In this document: one piece after another, positions 24,202-36,328 of the stretch
Numbering within the stretch: position 1 is the stretch's first letter
Layout of the letters: each line of letters begins with the position of its first letter
Origin: Sinonovacula constricta
Lineage: Eukaryota > Mollusca > Bivalvia > Cardiida > Solecurtidae
Direction of reading: 5' to 3'
NCBI GenBank assembly: GCA_007844125.1
Contig: CM017557.1
Span: forward strand, 61,575,411-61,639,410
DNA length: 64,000 bases
Position numbers and translations under genes: made by a program
The notes under the pieces: generated by a model
Databases searched by the model: none
The model's input: the letters and a program-made list of their open reading frames with translations, nothing else
Told to the model about the DNA's origin: nothing

Positions 24202-24670
24202 GCTTAGACTACACAAGGTAAACCAAACCTCTAACCTATTATAGTCTATAGGTATGTGATGCCTCAGCATCTGTAAAAGTTCAAAGTAAGAACACCTGTT
24301 ACTGCACAGTGGCACATTTGATTCATCTGTTGGGTCTTCCTAAGTCATATAAACACCTTAGCAAACACTTTGAAAATTTAAAGTAAAAACACACCAATGA
24401 CAAAAAACCCTGAGCAACATTCCATTGTTTCTAGCCTTTGCCTGTGAATCGTTGCATGGCCCCATGTGAAAATAAACTGACGCTAGTCACTTACAAGGCA
24501 ACCCTAGATAGTGGGATTGGAATGTGAATTTTTTGAAATCCCTAGGATAAATCTCCTTGTCTGCAGACTATCATAAACAGATTATGTAGGTCCCTTGGTT
24601 CAGCAAGACAAAAGAGATGGGGTAGGATGTTTGCTTCAAAGTCTGTACATTTGGTGGACCCAAGGACATT
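24202..24670. other. Non-coding stretch between a MITE and a minisatellite
   Basis: No gene, RNA gene or repeat recognised. Confidence 0.5.
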
Positions 24671-25437
24671 AGAGGGGGAGTTTGGAGTGGGAAGTGGGCT
24701 GGGAGTAGTTTAGAGGAGAAAGTGGGTTGGGAGTAGTTTAGAGGAGAAAGTGGGTTGGGAGTAGTTTAGAGGAGAACGTGGGTTGGGAGTCGTGTAGAGG
24801 AGAAACTGGGCTTGGTGTAGTTTATAGGAGAAAGTGGGTTGGGAGTAGTTTGGAACGGAGAGTAAGTTTGGGGATGTATAGAGGGGAAGTGGGTTGGGAG
24901 TAGTTTAGAGGAGAAAGTGGGTTGGAAGTAGTGTAGAGGAGAAAGTGGGTTGGAAGTAGTGTAGAGGAGAAAGTGGGTTGGGAGTAGTTTAGAGGAGAAA
25001 GTGGGTTGGGAGTAGTGTAGAGGAGAAAGTGGGTTGGGAGTAGTGTAGAGGAGAAAGTGGGTTGGGGGTCATGTAGAGGAGAAAGTGGGCTAAACTGGGT
25101 ATAGTTTATAGGAGAAAGTGGGTTGGGAGTAGTTTAGAGGAGAAAGTGGGTTGGGGAGTAGTTTAGAGGAGAAAGTGGCTTGGGAGTAGTTTGAATGGAA
25201 GAGTAAGTTTGGGGATGTTTAGAGGAGAAAGTGGGTTGGGAGTAGTTTAGAGGAGAAAGTGGGTTAGGAGTAGTTTAGAGGAGAAAGTGGCTTGGGGAGT
25301 AGTTTAGAGGAGAAAGTGGCTTGGGAGTAGTTTGGATAGAAGAGTAAGTTTGGGGATTTATAGAGGGGAAGTGGGTTTCTGGGTAGTTTGGAGAGGGGGA
25401 AAGTGTGTTGTGGGGGATAGTTCAGAAGTTAAAGTGA
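24671..25437 (+). repeat. 28-bp purine-rich minisatellite, about 27 units
   Basis: The unit is AGTAGTTTAGAGGAGAAAGT plus GGGTTGGG. Most units keep this form. A variant unit containing AGAGTAAGTTTGGGGAT recurs at about 24850, 25190 and 25330, which suggests larger blocks were duplicated. The plus strand is almost pure purine plus T and the G-runs are regular. No long frame is kept. Confidence 0.95.
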
Positions 25438-26204
25438 GATGGGATATGAGCCAACCATTGATCATGCCATTCATTTTCATTTTATTTTATATTTATTTAA
25501 ATTGAAGAAGAAAAGTTTTTTTTTATAACAACAGTGGATTTTGTCAATTTATTATATGTTATATTATAAGATGGTTTAATAATAATTATAATGCACCTTA
25601 TGATTCTAACAATACCTTTTTATTCTTTCATGATAAAAATTGTCATTTTTTTAATGTCACTGCCTAATTTTTAAAATAAAGTTTAGCTTATATTGTTAAA
25701 AATAGTAATTTATGTAATTATTTTATTAAAAAGACATTTTTTCTCTAAAACTATACAATTTTTTCTCTAATACTGATTTGTTGTGTGTGGAAATGTTCTT
25801 GCTTTAGCACAGTCTTCATTTCATTATGTGGAAAAAATGACACACCAATATTTTGAGAAAATATCAGAAACTTCATAAGTCCCCCTCTTTCCTGCTTGTC
25901 TGTATCTTTTATGTGTTTCCAAAGTGGAGAGTCCTAGTCTTTACCCTTGAGGTGTCTATTTAAGCAATTAAGGAAAATTTAATTAAGTTTTTAAATGCAG
26001 ACTAGTAATGAAAGTGCTGCAAGCACTGTGGTAGTCAATGCCTTAGAAAAAGTAGTCACATTATAAGACAATGAAAACAGGTGTAGAAAAATTGCCGTAC
26101 AAAGGTTTTGTTAAACAATTGTCCCTTCTCAGATAATAATAAAAAACTATTTCATTGTAGTGGGCATAATCAGATGGTTAAGATCTGTAAACCATGACTG
26201 GATG
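25438..26204. other. AT-rich non-coding stretch
   Basis: Very AT-rich; nothing recognised. Confidence 0.5.
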
Positions 26205-26475
26205 ACCAGCACCTTGCATAACACTTGGTCAACCGGCCATGGTCATGAGCGGTTGACCAAGTTTTACACAAGGTGCTGGTCAACCGGCCATGGCCATGAG
26301 CGGTTGACCAAGTGTTACACAAGGTGCTGGTCAACCGACCATGGTTATGAGCGGTTGACCAGGCCTTACACAAGGTGCTGGTCAACCGACCATGGTCATG
26401 AGCAGCTGACCAAGTTTCACACAAGGTGTTGGTCAACCGGCTATGGCCATAAGTGGTTGACCCACTCTTATGCAG
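26205..26475. repeat. 51-bp satellite with a hairpin in each unit
   Basis: About five units of 51 bp, each with GGTCAACCGGCCATGGTCAT followed by GAGCGGTTGACC, so that GGTCAACCG and CGGTTGACC pair as a 9-bp stem. The spacer (AAGTTTTACACAAGGTGCT) sits between units. The array opens with a 76-bp imperfect palindrome (26205-26280): 31-nt arms with three mismatches around a 14-nt loop. Because 51 is a multiple of three, both strands stay open (26160-26549 plus, 26170-26499 minus) and encode 17-residue repeats. I treat these frames as repeat artefacts. Confidence 0.9.
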
Positions 26476-26755
26476 GGAGTTGCTCAATGTTTGTTTCACA
26501 CATACAATGTTTCACTGGATGCTGTATTCCTATGAGGTCACGATGGTGATTTATTTATAAATCTAAAATTTAATTGTATCACGTTTTTATAATCACATTT
26601 GGTTAAAAAAAGCTTGACAGACTAATGTAAACATTTGATGATATGTTCTGCTTTTGGATTTTAACTATTACTCTGCCTTTTTGATTTATATCCTATCATA
26701 CCAAAACATGGAACTTCTTTTATGCTGGAGACAGGAAAAGTCTTAAATTGTAAGG
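26476..26755. other. Non-coding stretch
   Basis: AT-rich linker between the satellite and the next element; nothing recognised. Confidence 0.5.
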
Positions 26756-27118
26756 CAATCGGAATGCCTCGGATATTTCATGAATCATCTCTCGGATGTA
26801 TGACAAGAAAACCCAGTGAAAATAAATGTAACAGTGCCTATGATGCTATCAAAACAATGATATATGTTTTGATGTTTCTACTGAAAATGCAGAAACATTT
26901 GTATATCTAACAAGATGTGAACAGTTCAATTGATAAATGAAAGTTTACAGGATGAAATAATCCTATACACTACATCTATCACTTTTTTTGTAAGAAATTT
27001 TTTTATGGTATATTCTTCTGGTATACAAAATGATAGCATTTCAAAAAGTAACATTGCACCCAATACATCCAAGGAATGATTGTCCTTGAGGACAAACTTA
27101 CCCGAGGAGTTCCGATTG
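26756..27118. mobile_element. Long-TIR element, Mutator-like MITE, copy 1
   Basis: 363 bp with long, imperfect terminal inverted repeats: CAATCGGAATGCCTCGGATA at the left, and ACCCGAGGAGTTCCGATTG at the right. Similarity extends inward to GGATGTAT, about 50-60 bp from each end. Flanks are ATTGTAAGG on the left and ATTGTTAAC on the right, a possible worn 9-bp duplication. The same ends occur at 57724-58119 with an exact 9-bp duplication. The interior is not shared and has no transposase. The frames at 26722 and 26926 are parts of this element. Confidence 0.7.
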
Positions 27119-29279
27119 ATTGTTAACATGGAAGCTTCCTATGGGAGGCACTTGCTCTGAATTTCAGTTTGCTACAGTAAATAGTAAAATGAACTCATAA
27201 TAGAGAACAGTTTCTCCATTGAAGATCCCTCAGGGTAGGCAACATAAAAAGTGTGGAATGGACCTAGTCTGGGTTATTTGCCATTTTAAATAGATTCAGG
27301 CAAATTCTTCTTAACATTTAGGTCAGAAATTTTTCAAAAACTAATTAAGCTAATTAAGAAAAAACAAAAGCAATGAAACCACGTCCTTCCCAATTAGGGT
27401 TGCTGCTGATTGCAGCTTTTTTAATTTTTAGCGAATTAACAAAGTTTCAATATGCAAGACTTTGAAATAAGATTTTGGACAGCAACTAAGTGTTTAAAGC
27501 AAAAACAAAAGATATTTTTCTCATGTTTTTAATTTCTAATAAATATTAATGAGATATGATACTTTCTACAATGTCAAACAGTTAGCAAAAACATTTTAAA
27601 CAAATATTTATCAATTTCAAAGTCCTTTAATTTATTTGTTAACATTAATTTCAGACCTTTGCAACACTAAAAAAATTAAAAATGCTGGGTTAATTTCACC
27701 ATTTATCACCAGCAGTTTCTATTCCATTTAAGCTTATCTTTAAATGAAGTTCACAACATTCTTTTGCAAAATCATGTTGAGTTTTAAGTTTTGGGTATTT
27801 GAAATGAAAATACATTAATTTTGTTGTAATTTGTACCCATCAAAGTTGGTTGTAATGATGGATGGTTTTCCCATTTCTACATTACCTATGTAATTGGTAT
27901 GATAATGACATTAATGTCCTTCAATACTGTCTCGCAGTGGGTGGGATGACAGAAACATATAACCCATAGTATTGTGAGGCCAGCAAATGGCGTCTGCGCT
28001 AATGATCCTTTTAAGTGAAATTGCTATGTTGTTTTTTTATTTTCCTAAATTGTTGCACATTTGTCAGTATTTATATCCCGCCCTCAGTAACTAGTTTATG
28101 CAACTTTTGATTTATAGTGTGTAATAAGCCTACTATCTCCGAAAACCGCAGGATTTCTTAAATGAACAAAAAGAGAAATCAGTTTGAAATTAAAATTTAA
28201 ATGGTGCATATATAATTTGATTCAAATAAAATGGTGCATTTTTTGTCATTTATTCTTGCTTAACTCATATATTAGCATTAAGATGAGTTAAATATATACT
28301 GATTACGAAGGAACATTAACATGTTCAGTTTTTTTTTGTGTTATTTTGTTGTTTTTGTTTTTTGTGTTGTTGTTTTTTAACTGCCCCTTACAAAGAGGAA
28401 AATAAAATAATTACTGTTTGTCCTTCTCATCTTCTTTCTTAAATATTTTATACAAATATACAAAACAATATTTATGCAATTAAACCTAGAAATTATGACC
28501 TTAACATAGCCATTTTAGTACAACTTATTCCTATTAAATACTAACAACTTACAAAGCCTGCATAACACCTTAAATTTTACAGCTCCAAATTTGTTCACAA
28601 AAATTAAAAACTAGAATGGAACACAAAGGCCACAGGCCTGAATATAATCTGATACCTTGACTTTTTTAATAATTGGAATAACTTAGAGAAAAAAATCAGT
28701 CTGTCATAAATTTCCTTTTGTCAAAATTTTGAATGGAGCAGTTAGCCTAGTCATTCTATCTATAAAAAAAGTCGGAAATTTGAAACCTGAAATGAATATA
28801 GAGTGTATTTTGAGCCTTAATCAATGGGCAGATATGCTGACTGTTTTTGAACTCTTGGCTGTTTTAACTAGTTCGCTGGAGAGAAATTTGTAGGGATCTA
28901 CGCTAGAATACGAAAAGGGCAAAGCGCCCATTGCCCTTTGGTTAAAGTGGCTGGTACATTTGACCAACCTTTGGAAGTCTTGGTTTGATTCAAATATAGT
29001 TTGAAAACTTTCATTTTCAGAAGACTAAAATGTTGGGGGAAAAAAGTACATCATAAATATTTGAATAGGTGCATTTATCTGTTTGTCTAAGCACAAGAAC
29101 TCTGGATGGCTTTAATTTAAATCATACGTCTGTGTATACATATTTAAATGGAAGAAGATTTCATTTTAAGTTGGGTTTTTTTCTTTGTTAAATGGTTATA
29201 CATTTGTACTGGTATTTTATAATTAATTCATTTATTTTTAGAATTATTATGTAATATTTTATCCAGGTGTTATATAGTT
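27119..29279. other. AT-rich non-coding stretch
   Basis: No gene supported. A T/G-rich low-complexity run lies at about 28328-28379. Confidence 0.5.
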
Positions 29280-30140
29280 TTGCATTATATAATAAGTAAA
29301 GTATACACAACTCTCCCCTCCCTCCAGCCTCTACTGACCTACTCCCTCCTATTACAATGTTTTCCATTCACCAAGAATCCTCGTACCATAAGGGAAATGC
29401 ATAAATCCCGTTCCTCCTATTTATCCAAGAGATCCATGTGTATGTTTCCCAAGTCCGGATAAACCATGGAATGGGATTTTGTCTCCGCAACCGTGTTAAT
29501 CCGGTCTGCCCTCTATCTGTCAGTTGCGGGATCCCAGAATAAATATTTTCATACAATCAGCTATTATCGCTGGAATTTAATAAGATTTGCTGCCTTCTGT
29601 TTTCAATACACAAATTTCCAATTGTAAAGAAAGCGGCGACGCGATTGTCCTCAGAAGTTGGCCGTGTGATAAGACGGCGGGAATCCAATATGGCGCATCT
29701 ATTTCCCTGATTATAGAACTCTCCCCCATTATATGTAAAATTTGCATTATACAGCCCTTGAAGTCAATACCAGATGAAAGCATGGATTTTATCACTTCAT
29801 GGCCGGAATAGAATTGAGAAGCGTTTGGACTTTGGGACAAAATTGCATTTTTTCTTATCTGTTTTCTTACTGCATGGCTACGGGACACCATGTGATACTT
29901 GTTTCAATACGATCTTGAGAGATTTTCCAGGGGAAAAAACAACAACAACCAGAAAGTGATTCAGTAGTAAAGGTGAACACTTCGTAGACAATCAGAATGG
30001 AACTTCTTAAACTTGCATACTAAAATAATCTGTAAATGATTTTGGTGTCCATGGAAGAATGTAAAAACATCCTGTATGGAAAATATGTACAGCTATTTAC
30101 TGGCTCACCGGTAACATCTGTAACATAGAACTGTTCAGTT
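29280..30140. other. Repeat-poor, CpG-richer block, possible conserved non-coding element
   Basis: GC and CpG rise relative to both sides, especially at 29620-29710 (GCGGCGACGCGATTG, GACGGCGGGAATCC). GGCGGGAA fits an E2F-type half-site and ATATGGCGC resembles a YY1-type core. Overlapping frames exist on both strands (29368-29556, 29577-29891, 29587-29811), which is expected when stops are scarce. None shows a domain or splice signals. Function unknown. Confidence 0.35.
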
Positions 30141-30452
30141 TTACAGCATAAGTTGTATGAATATTTAGACTGATTCCCAGCATTATTTGTACGAATATTG
30201 AGACTGACTCCAAGCATTCGTTGTATAAATATTTAGACTGATTCCTAGCATTATTTGTGTGGATATCGAGACTGATTCCCAGCATTGTATGAATATTAAG
30301 GCTGATTCGCAGTATCAGTTTTATGAATATTGAAGCTGGTTCCCAGCATTAGTTATATGCATATTTAATCAAATTTCCAGCATAAGTTGTATAGATACTT
30401 AGGCAGATACCCATCATTAGTTGTCCGAATATTTAGGCTGATTCACAGCATA
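30141..30452. repeat. 34-bp diverged tandem repeat, about nine units
   Basis: Units follow TGTATGAATATTTAGACTGA plus TTCCCAGCATTAGT, starting at 30154, 30188, 30222 and 30256 with exact 34-bp spacing. A 30-bp unit follows, then worn copies. The frames on the minus strand (30020-30285) translate this repeat and are artefacts. Confidence 0.9.
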
Positions 30453-30779
30453 ACTACAGCATAGTGTATGGAAGAAGAAAACATGTGTTACTGTACAAGT
30501 TTCATTGACATATAAGTAATCAGGAATAAGTGTCTTGGAATGTTCATAAAATGCCACAAATATAACTTTATGCATTAAACATCAGTTTTATACTTTAAGG
30601 CAATTATAAATAAATCATTTTGTAAACTTTGATCATCGTCCTGAAATTTTGAGACCAATTCGGCATAATAAAAATTCACATCAATATTGTGGAATTTGAA
30701 ACTACTCAGTGCAAAAGCTGATTTACCACTCACAAGCAATCAGTTACATGTTAAATTTGCCATAAAACATTTAACATGC
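30453..30779. other. AT-rich non-coding stretch
   Basis: Nothing recognised. Confidence 0.5.
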
Positions 30780-31090
30780 ACAAGATTCGCATTGTTGTTT
30801 CCCCGACGTTCAGGTATTAATATGACCGTTTATTCCACATGATCGACTTCTAGTTTTGCCTGAAATCGCCGATAAAACATATCGCCAAATCTATTTTAGT
30901 TTTCTCTAGATTAAACTACATTATGTCGAGATTTGAGATTTTTTTTGCAATTCATTTTTTCGGGTATTTTTTAGGTAATTTGAAAGAATATGTACGGCAG
31001 ACGTCAGTCATGGACTGATGTAGTCTGATTATAGTATCATTGGCGCTAAAATGCATTTTTCGCGCCAAAGGCAGACGATCTTTCTCTTAT
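30780..31090. promoter_or_regulatory. Candidate regulatory block with palindromic E2F-type sites
   Basis: At 31040-31068 two inverted E2F-type half-sites (TTGGCGC and GCGCCAA, the second within TTTCGCGCCAAA) surround the palindrome AAAATGCATTTT. The whole 29 bp is a near-palindrome with a one-base offset. Just before it (30999-31030), CAGACGTCAGTC and GACTGATG form another hairpin that includes a CRE-like GACGTCAG. Two further CGCC sites (ATCGCCGATAAA, ATATCGCCAAATC) lie at 30866-30893. No coding frame overlaps this part convincingly. Confidence 0.4.
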
Positions 31091-32154
31091 CATGTTTATA
31101 TTCCTAATATTTGCGCGCATTATACTAGTAATAGAATGTTTGGGTAACTCGAGTTCTTATCACGGCTACAGATGTAATAACAACACTAACAACAAAAAAT
31201 TGAAATTTTCTAGAGGCGACATCGTTTTTAACAAACAACAACAATTATTGTCAAGGAGACCATGCCAGTCAGAAGACAAATCCAGTACAGCTGTTTTGAT
31301 TTTTAACCATTGTGAAAAGCCTTGTAATCAACTACTTGCAAAACCATTCCCTTTTCCCCACCTGGCACAATTGGCAACATTGTGTCGAATCCATGCCGTC
31401 GACACCTTTTAAGCATTGAACACAGCTCAACACAGTGTTTAACACTTCTCTTTATGACAATTTTATTTTCATGACCAAGTAATAATGTGAATGCAAAATA
31501 CACACCGACATTGTTCTCCCCCTCTCTCTTTCCCTGCTTCATGTTTATAGTCTCCCTAAGGCCATAACTGGAGCTACAAACGTTTTATAGGGTATATACC
31601 GGTAATATTCATTGTCACTTACAAGAACGAAACCATTGGCTCGTAAATTTCTTAGAAACTATCAGACAACTGCTTTTTGCTATATTTATTATATACTAAC
31701 ACTATATTTACAATATGATTATCATGGAACGATGCCCGTGAAATAGGATTGTTGGACTTGATAGTCTTTGGCTGGGAGGAACACGTGGCTTGGAGAAAAG
31801 TGGCCCCTCCATATTTATGGGCAAAGCGTTATGGCAGAGATCAAAGGACAGTTGTCTGCAGGGCGAGGTCGTAAATCCACCACTTTCTAGAGTCATAATT
31901 CTTTGATAATGATGAACTGCATACTGCCAATCATAGCTTAAAGAGCTGGATAAGTAGGTTTTGTGTTTGTTGATGGGCATTGACGGAGCGAGATGTTGGC
32001 AGTCGCCGCTGGCCACTGAGGGATTTGATGTAAAGCCCTTATCATGCTACGTCCATTTATAAACAATACATAATTTTATTTATTTCCAAACAAATACATA
32101 GAATGGCAGCAGGACGTAGTGCAGTATCGTTGTATTAAAATGTGCAGAACTTGA
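31091..32154. other. Repeat-poor block, possible conserved non-coding element
   Basis: Raised GC between about 31250 and 32040. Frames of about 100 codons exist on both strands (31092-31412 plus; 31708-32016 minus). Their translations show no domain, and no acceptor or donor fits them as exons of the minus-strand gene. The block contains GTCATAATTC and TCCATATTTATGGGC. Regulatory DNA is the likelier reading. Confidence 0.3.
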
Positions 32155-32240
32155 TTAGACAGTTCTCAGCGGGAGCTGGCTGGTACAGAGCGGGAGCCGG
32201 CTTGGTATAGAGCGGGAGCCGTCTGGTATAGATCTTCACG
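32155..32240 (+). repeat. Short GC-rich tandem repeat, about three units
   Basis: Three copies of GCGGGAGC(T/C)GGCTGGTATAGA, about 24 bp each, end with GCGGGAGCCGTCTGGTATAG. The preceding ATTAGACAGTTCTCAGCGGG recalls the centre of the clam-type repeat, so this may be an expanded fragment of it. Confidence 0.75.
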
Positions 32241-33689
32241 TTTTTCCAAGTTTGACCGATAGCAGGTTAAGACATACAATAAAACTCTGACAAAAGTGTC
32301 TCTTGCTGGTGCTAAACGTATGTTATATCGCCATTTCGTCACCTTTGATTAAACAGATGGGCATAAATATTTACGGAAAAGTGTTGATACATATGTTTAA
32401 TGATGGAATAGATTAAATTAATGTCGTATTAAGTTGTATCTGCAAGAAAAAGCATATAAACTCAACTATATTTTGTAGACGTTAAAAAAATCGGAAACAT
32501 AACACTCATTTGATGCTTTAAATACATTGGTGAATCAATATTTTTGTTGTTGTTATGACAGTGTTTTTATGTTTTTGTTGTTCTTGTTTTCCGTGAGAGT
32601 AATATGCGTTTGTTTACCTTCAATCAAACTGTAATGAACTAACAACAAACCCAGCTGAACGCACTTTTTGCTACACCTCAATCGTTTCTGTCAAGTCACA
32701 AACTATCAACCGAGACTTAAAAATGACAAATGTTCAAAACTAGTGAACTTTGTAACGGCTTGACATTGCAACTGTCACAAAAAGATACCCCGAAAGCCCT
32801 GCAAAAAGCTTTGGAAAGACCCTCATCGACCCTGCGAACGTGCAGTATACCCCTTTACTCAACACATTGTTTTGTGTGCATAATTACCCGAGTGTCACTG
32901 GCAATTAAGCATTGTGGAGTTTTTTGTAAGGCCACCGGGTGGCATTAGACCGTGATCCCGTGCACCTAGATGTTATCTTCTACAGGTTAGATCTCTCCCT
33001 GATCACTATCTACCCCACCCAGGTGACTTATAGGTAAACTGACCCCCAACCCCAAAGAATTGCGGCAATACATTACTTTTTGTTTCCAAGTTGTTAGTTT
33101 TTCTGCAAAAAAAGTTCGCCGCCAACGCTTCCGCCGTTTATGTAATGGCCTGTAATTATTATGATTTGTATACGTGACACTGTGATTTTAAGTAAACCTT
33201 TATAAAATGTACCTCATCCAAACAGGGATTGATTATCCGGAAACAGGATCTACGAAATGAAAGTTACAAGGAGTGTTTATTATTATTTGCAAGTTACATT
33301 TTATGTAAAGTGTGTCTCTTTTCTGGCCACTTGTACTTTTTAATAATAAAACTTCAAAATAGTATTAGTAATTTTAAATATGCAATTACGTGAATATTTA
33401 ATTAACAAGCATTTTGCTAAATAAATACTCGTTTAATTTAAAGTATTAATTAGAACTGTCATTAATATATTTGATGAAGCATATGTGGTTAATCAATTAC
33501 TACCGCAGTTTTAATCTGTTTCTGCAACAAAAGAAAGTTTTGTCTGGACAACAAGAATTCACCGATGGCCCATATTTGAACGATCTTGCACCATAATTAA
33601 TAAGGTTATGCAACTCATTAATTCCTGCCAAGCATCCGTTATTGTTCCCCTGGTGTAGTGTCATTGACCGTTCATGTACCATGTTGGAG
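32241..33689. other. Non-coding stretch with a CpG-richer patch
   Basis: No gene supported. 33110-33145 is locally CpG-rich (GTTCGCCGCCAACGCTTC, CCGCCG). The rest is ordinary AT-rich DNA. Confidence 0.45.
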
Positions 33690-33775
33690 CCCAGCGGTTA
33701 AGCGAACACGAAACCAGGAACCAATTTGGCGGCGTGACGTATGGCCAAGATGACCTGGGACTCGAGTACCCCACC
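33690..33775 (+). repeat. Possible tRNA-like SINE remnant
   Basis: GGAGCCCAGCGGTTAAGCG matches an A-box region of the Leu/Ser type well. About 60 bp on, GGGACTCGAGTACCCC resembles a B box. The interval is long for a tRNA but possible with a long variable arm, and CCA is absent. This could be a SINE head or chance. Confidence 0.3.
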
Positions 33776-36328
33776 CACCTCTCAGAACTCAAGGGGGGGC
33801 TTATCAGTAGGATCATGATGGCGACTTTGATGTTTTAAGGAAGCCCGCAGTTTGTCTTGGACGGCCCGATAGCCATCTCAAGTAACCCTTTGTCCATGCT
33901 GCACTGTCCGCAAACTGACCAAGATAACTCGCTGCACTGATACTATCTAGCTAATGATTGGCCCACATCAAAAGCAAGGACCCCCTTCCCATCTTTACTT
34001 AAACTAATTTATCACAACAGCAGAATCTATCCCTTTCTTCTGTAATTTATTAAGTTACCGACTACTCATAAGTGCTTAGACATTTATCTACTAGAAACCG
34101 TCTTGGGGGTTATTAGAAGCTTCACACGTACGGCGCCAAAATTTATATTTATTGAAAAATTATGTTTTTCATTCATTCGTCGTCTAAGTCTTATCATTTG
34201 TCTAAGATCACGATTGTCTCTTGTTTTCTTCTTGTTTTCCTCTAGTAAAGTTATTTATGTGTTGCTGACATACGGTGTCATCGCTTATTATGGGTTTGCC
34301 CTTTTTTTAAGCACATTAAGCTTTGCATGTCCAAGGACCTATCAACAGCCCAAGCAGCCCCGGAACTGACAACAGCCTGTCCACGGGACTGTCTTCACAA
34401 CTGTTTATGACCATAAAAACCTTATAGTAGGTCTTAAATTCTAGCTGGTGTATTGAATCTTTTCACAAGTCGATTGGTGTCTGCTAGAATGAGAGGGCTG
34501 TCCATTCTCCTGCGACATATTTTGCTGATAGTTTTTCACCGTATCCGGACGCATAAATCTCGGCTCGAGGGTTGCTGTTTGTTTTGGTTAAGCCAGCTAA
34601 TGAATGGATAGACAGGCATTTGGCCACGGAGCCTAGTGTATCTGTGTGGAACAGCTGGGACGGATAGATCCGGTATTGGAGCCAGGGTCACCGGGGGTTA
34701 GAGACAGGAAGTTAGGTCCGTGCTCCCGTTTCCCTGGAAACACAGACTAAGGAAACCTTAGAGCAAATGGCGAGGCAATATGTTTGAAGAACGGTCTTGA
34801 GACGGCGCGTTATTTTCTTTATAAAATTGGTTTAGAGTTTAGACTAAAGATTCGAATCAGCGGTCAACTCGTGCAATGTTTATGTTTGTCATGTTAAAAG
34901 ATATGAACATAATGGGTTGAAACATGCGTGGTTTAAAACAATTCGTTTTATTACTACAACAACAACATCAAAAAGATCTTAAATAAACATTGTTTAATGC
35001 CAATGTGTGTGTAGATATATATGGATATATATATTAAATGAAGGAAAAACATATGTTTACTTATTTTTCTCAATCTGTAATTTAAGTAATACAAATGGAC
35101 TTCATATCTTCTTTTAGTAAAGCCCAACAAAATGCGAGTATCATTAAGCGAATTATATGCCACGGAAGCTATTTCTCTGAATTTAAATTATCACTTGCTC
35201 GATAGTGTCGTTTTTGAAATGAAATTAAACTGTCTGGATTTTCTTAATTCCACGAATTCTTGAAATTGTCTTAATGATACCACTGTGTTACCGAGGCTTT
35301 CGTCCTTAGATAAGACACGAGACTAAAAGGACATTTTCTCAGATACTTTCTTCCACCAAAGCACCAACTTTGCACTGAATATCCCGATCCCAACCCCTGA
35401 CCATTTCAAAACTCCAAAAGCGTTTCATTATGAGGGCATGGTCACCCAGACGCTCTTCGTATTATCGCGTTGTTCAAATGTCGTAAACCATGTCCAACTG
35501 GTTTAAATGGCGTGACCCCACTCAGACGTCGTTTTTCGCAACATTTCGGACAGAACTGGCGCTAATGAAATCCGAGTTTAGACGAAGAGTGGTAAAAGGG
35601 TTCAGCGCTCATTTAAAGAATGATTGACTGGAATCCAGTGCCAAAAGGAAGAGCCTGTGCCATCAATTGTTATCTTTGAATTCCTCAACTTTTGGCTTTT
35701 GGCTGACTCTCCCGACAAGCTTATCAGTTAAGGCTGCGCCAACTTTTCTTAAACCGTATATTTTATTTTCTTGACCCAACCCTTTAAGATGTCCCACAAA
35801 CGTAAAATGCTGTTACGAGCAATAAAGTTTGTAATCCAGCTACATGGAAGCAGTTATATTAAATTTATCCACATCTTTTTGATTTCAGTTTTTTTTGTTG
35901 TTGTTGCTTAATTGGTGAGTGCATATTTTCTCTTTGTAGATTATTTGTTTCACTAGGTATGTCCTGCTCGTAATGTTTAAATTGTTTTAAATCAGTGCAG
36001 ACGGCGATTTTTTTCTTTAAGAATGTGTCTTTTAATAAATTACTTAATTTGCTACCTTCAAAGAGGCGGTTTGTTTGAATATAGCGAGCCAATGTTTGAA
36101 AAGCGACACGTTGTTTGCTGGTCCCTTATGGCTGATGACCTTTGAGGGAAAACCTGCAACTCAGCCGTTTTGATGTTAAATATTAGTTGACATTTTCACG
36201 TAAACATCTCGCACATGTATTTGTAGTTCAGCCAATAAGAGAACATATTTGACAGTGTACAGTACAGCAAATACTGAAAGTACAAGGACACTATACACGA
36301 AAGGTTGTAAAATGAACGCAGGTTGTAT
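33776..36328. other. Repeat-poor, CpG-richer stretch
   Basis: No gene supported. 34440-34820 and 35360-35660 have the highest GC here. Notable motifs are the palindrome GTTTCCCTGGAAAC (34728-34741), which resembles an RFX X-box or paired ETS/NFAT cores, and GGCGCCAAAATTTATATTTA (34131-34150). Small frames are unremarkable. The stretch resembles the blocks at 29.3 and 52 kb and may hold regulatory elements. Confidence 0.35.

Noticed and set aside
26160..26549. Protein of 17-residue repeats
   Set aside because: It is the direct translation of a 51-bp satellite; the opposite strand is open for the same reason.
30020..30285. Minus-strand frames with a repeated NQSKY motif
   Set aside because: They translate the 34-bp tandem repeat.
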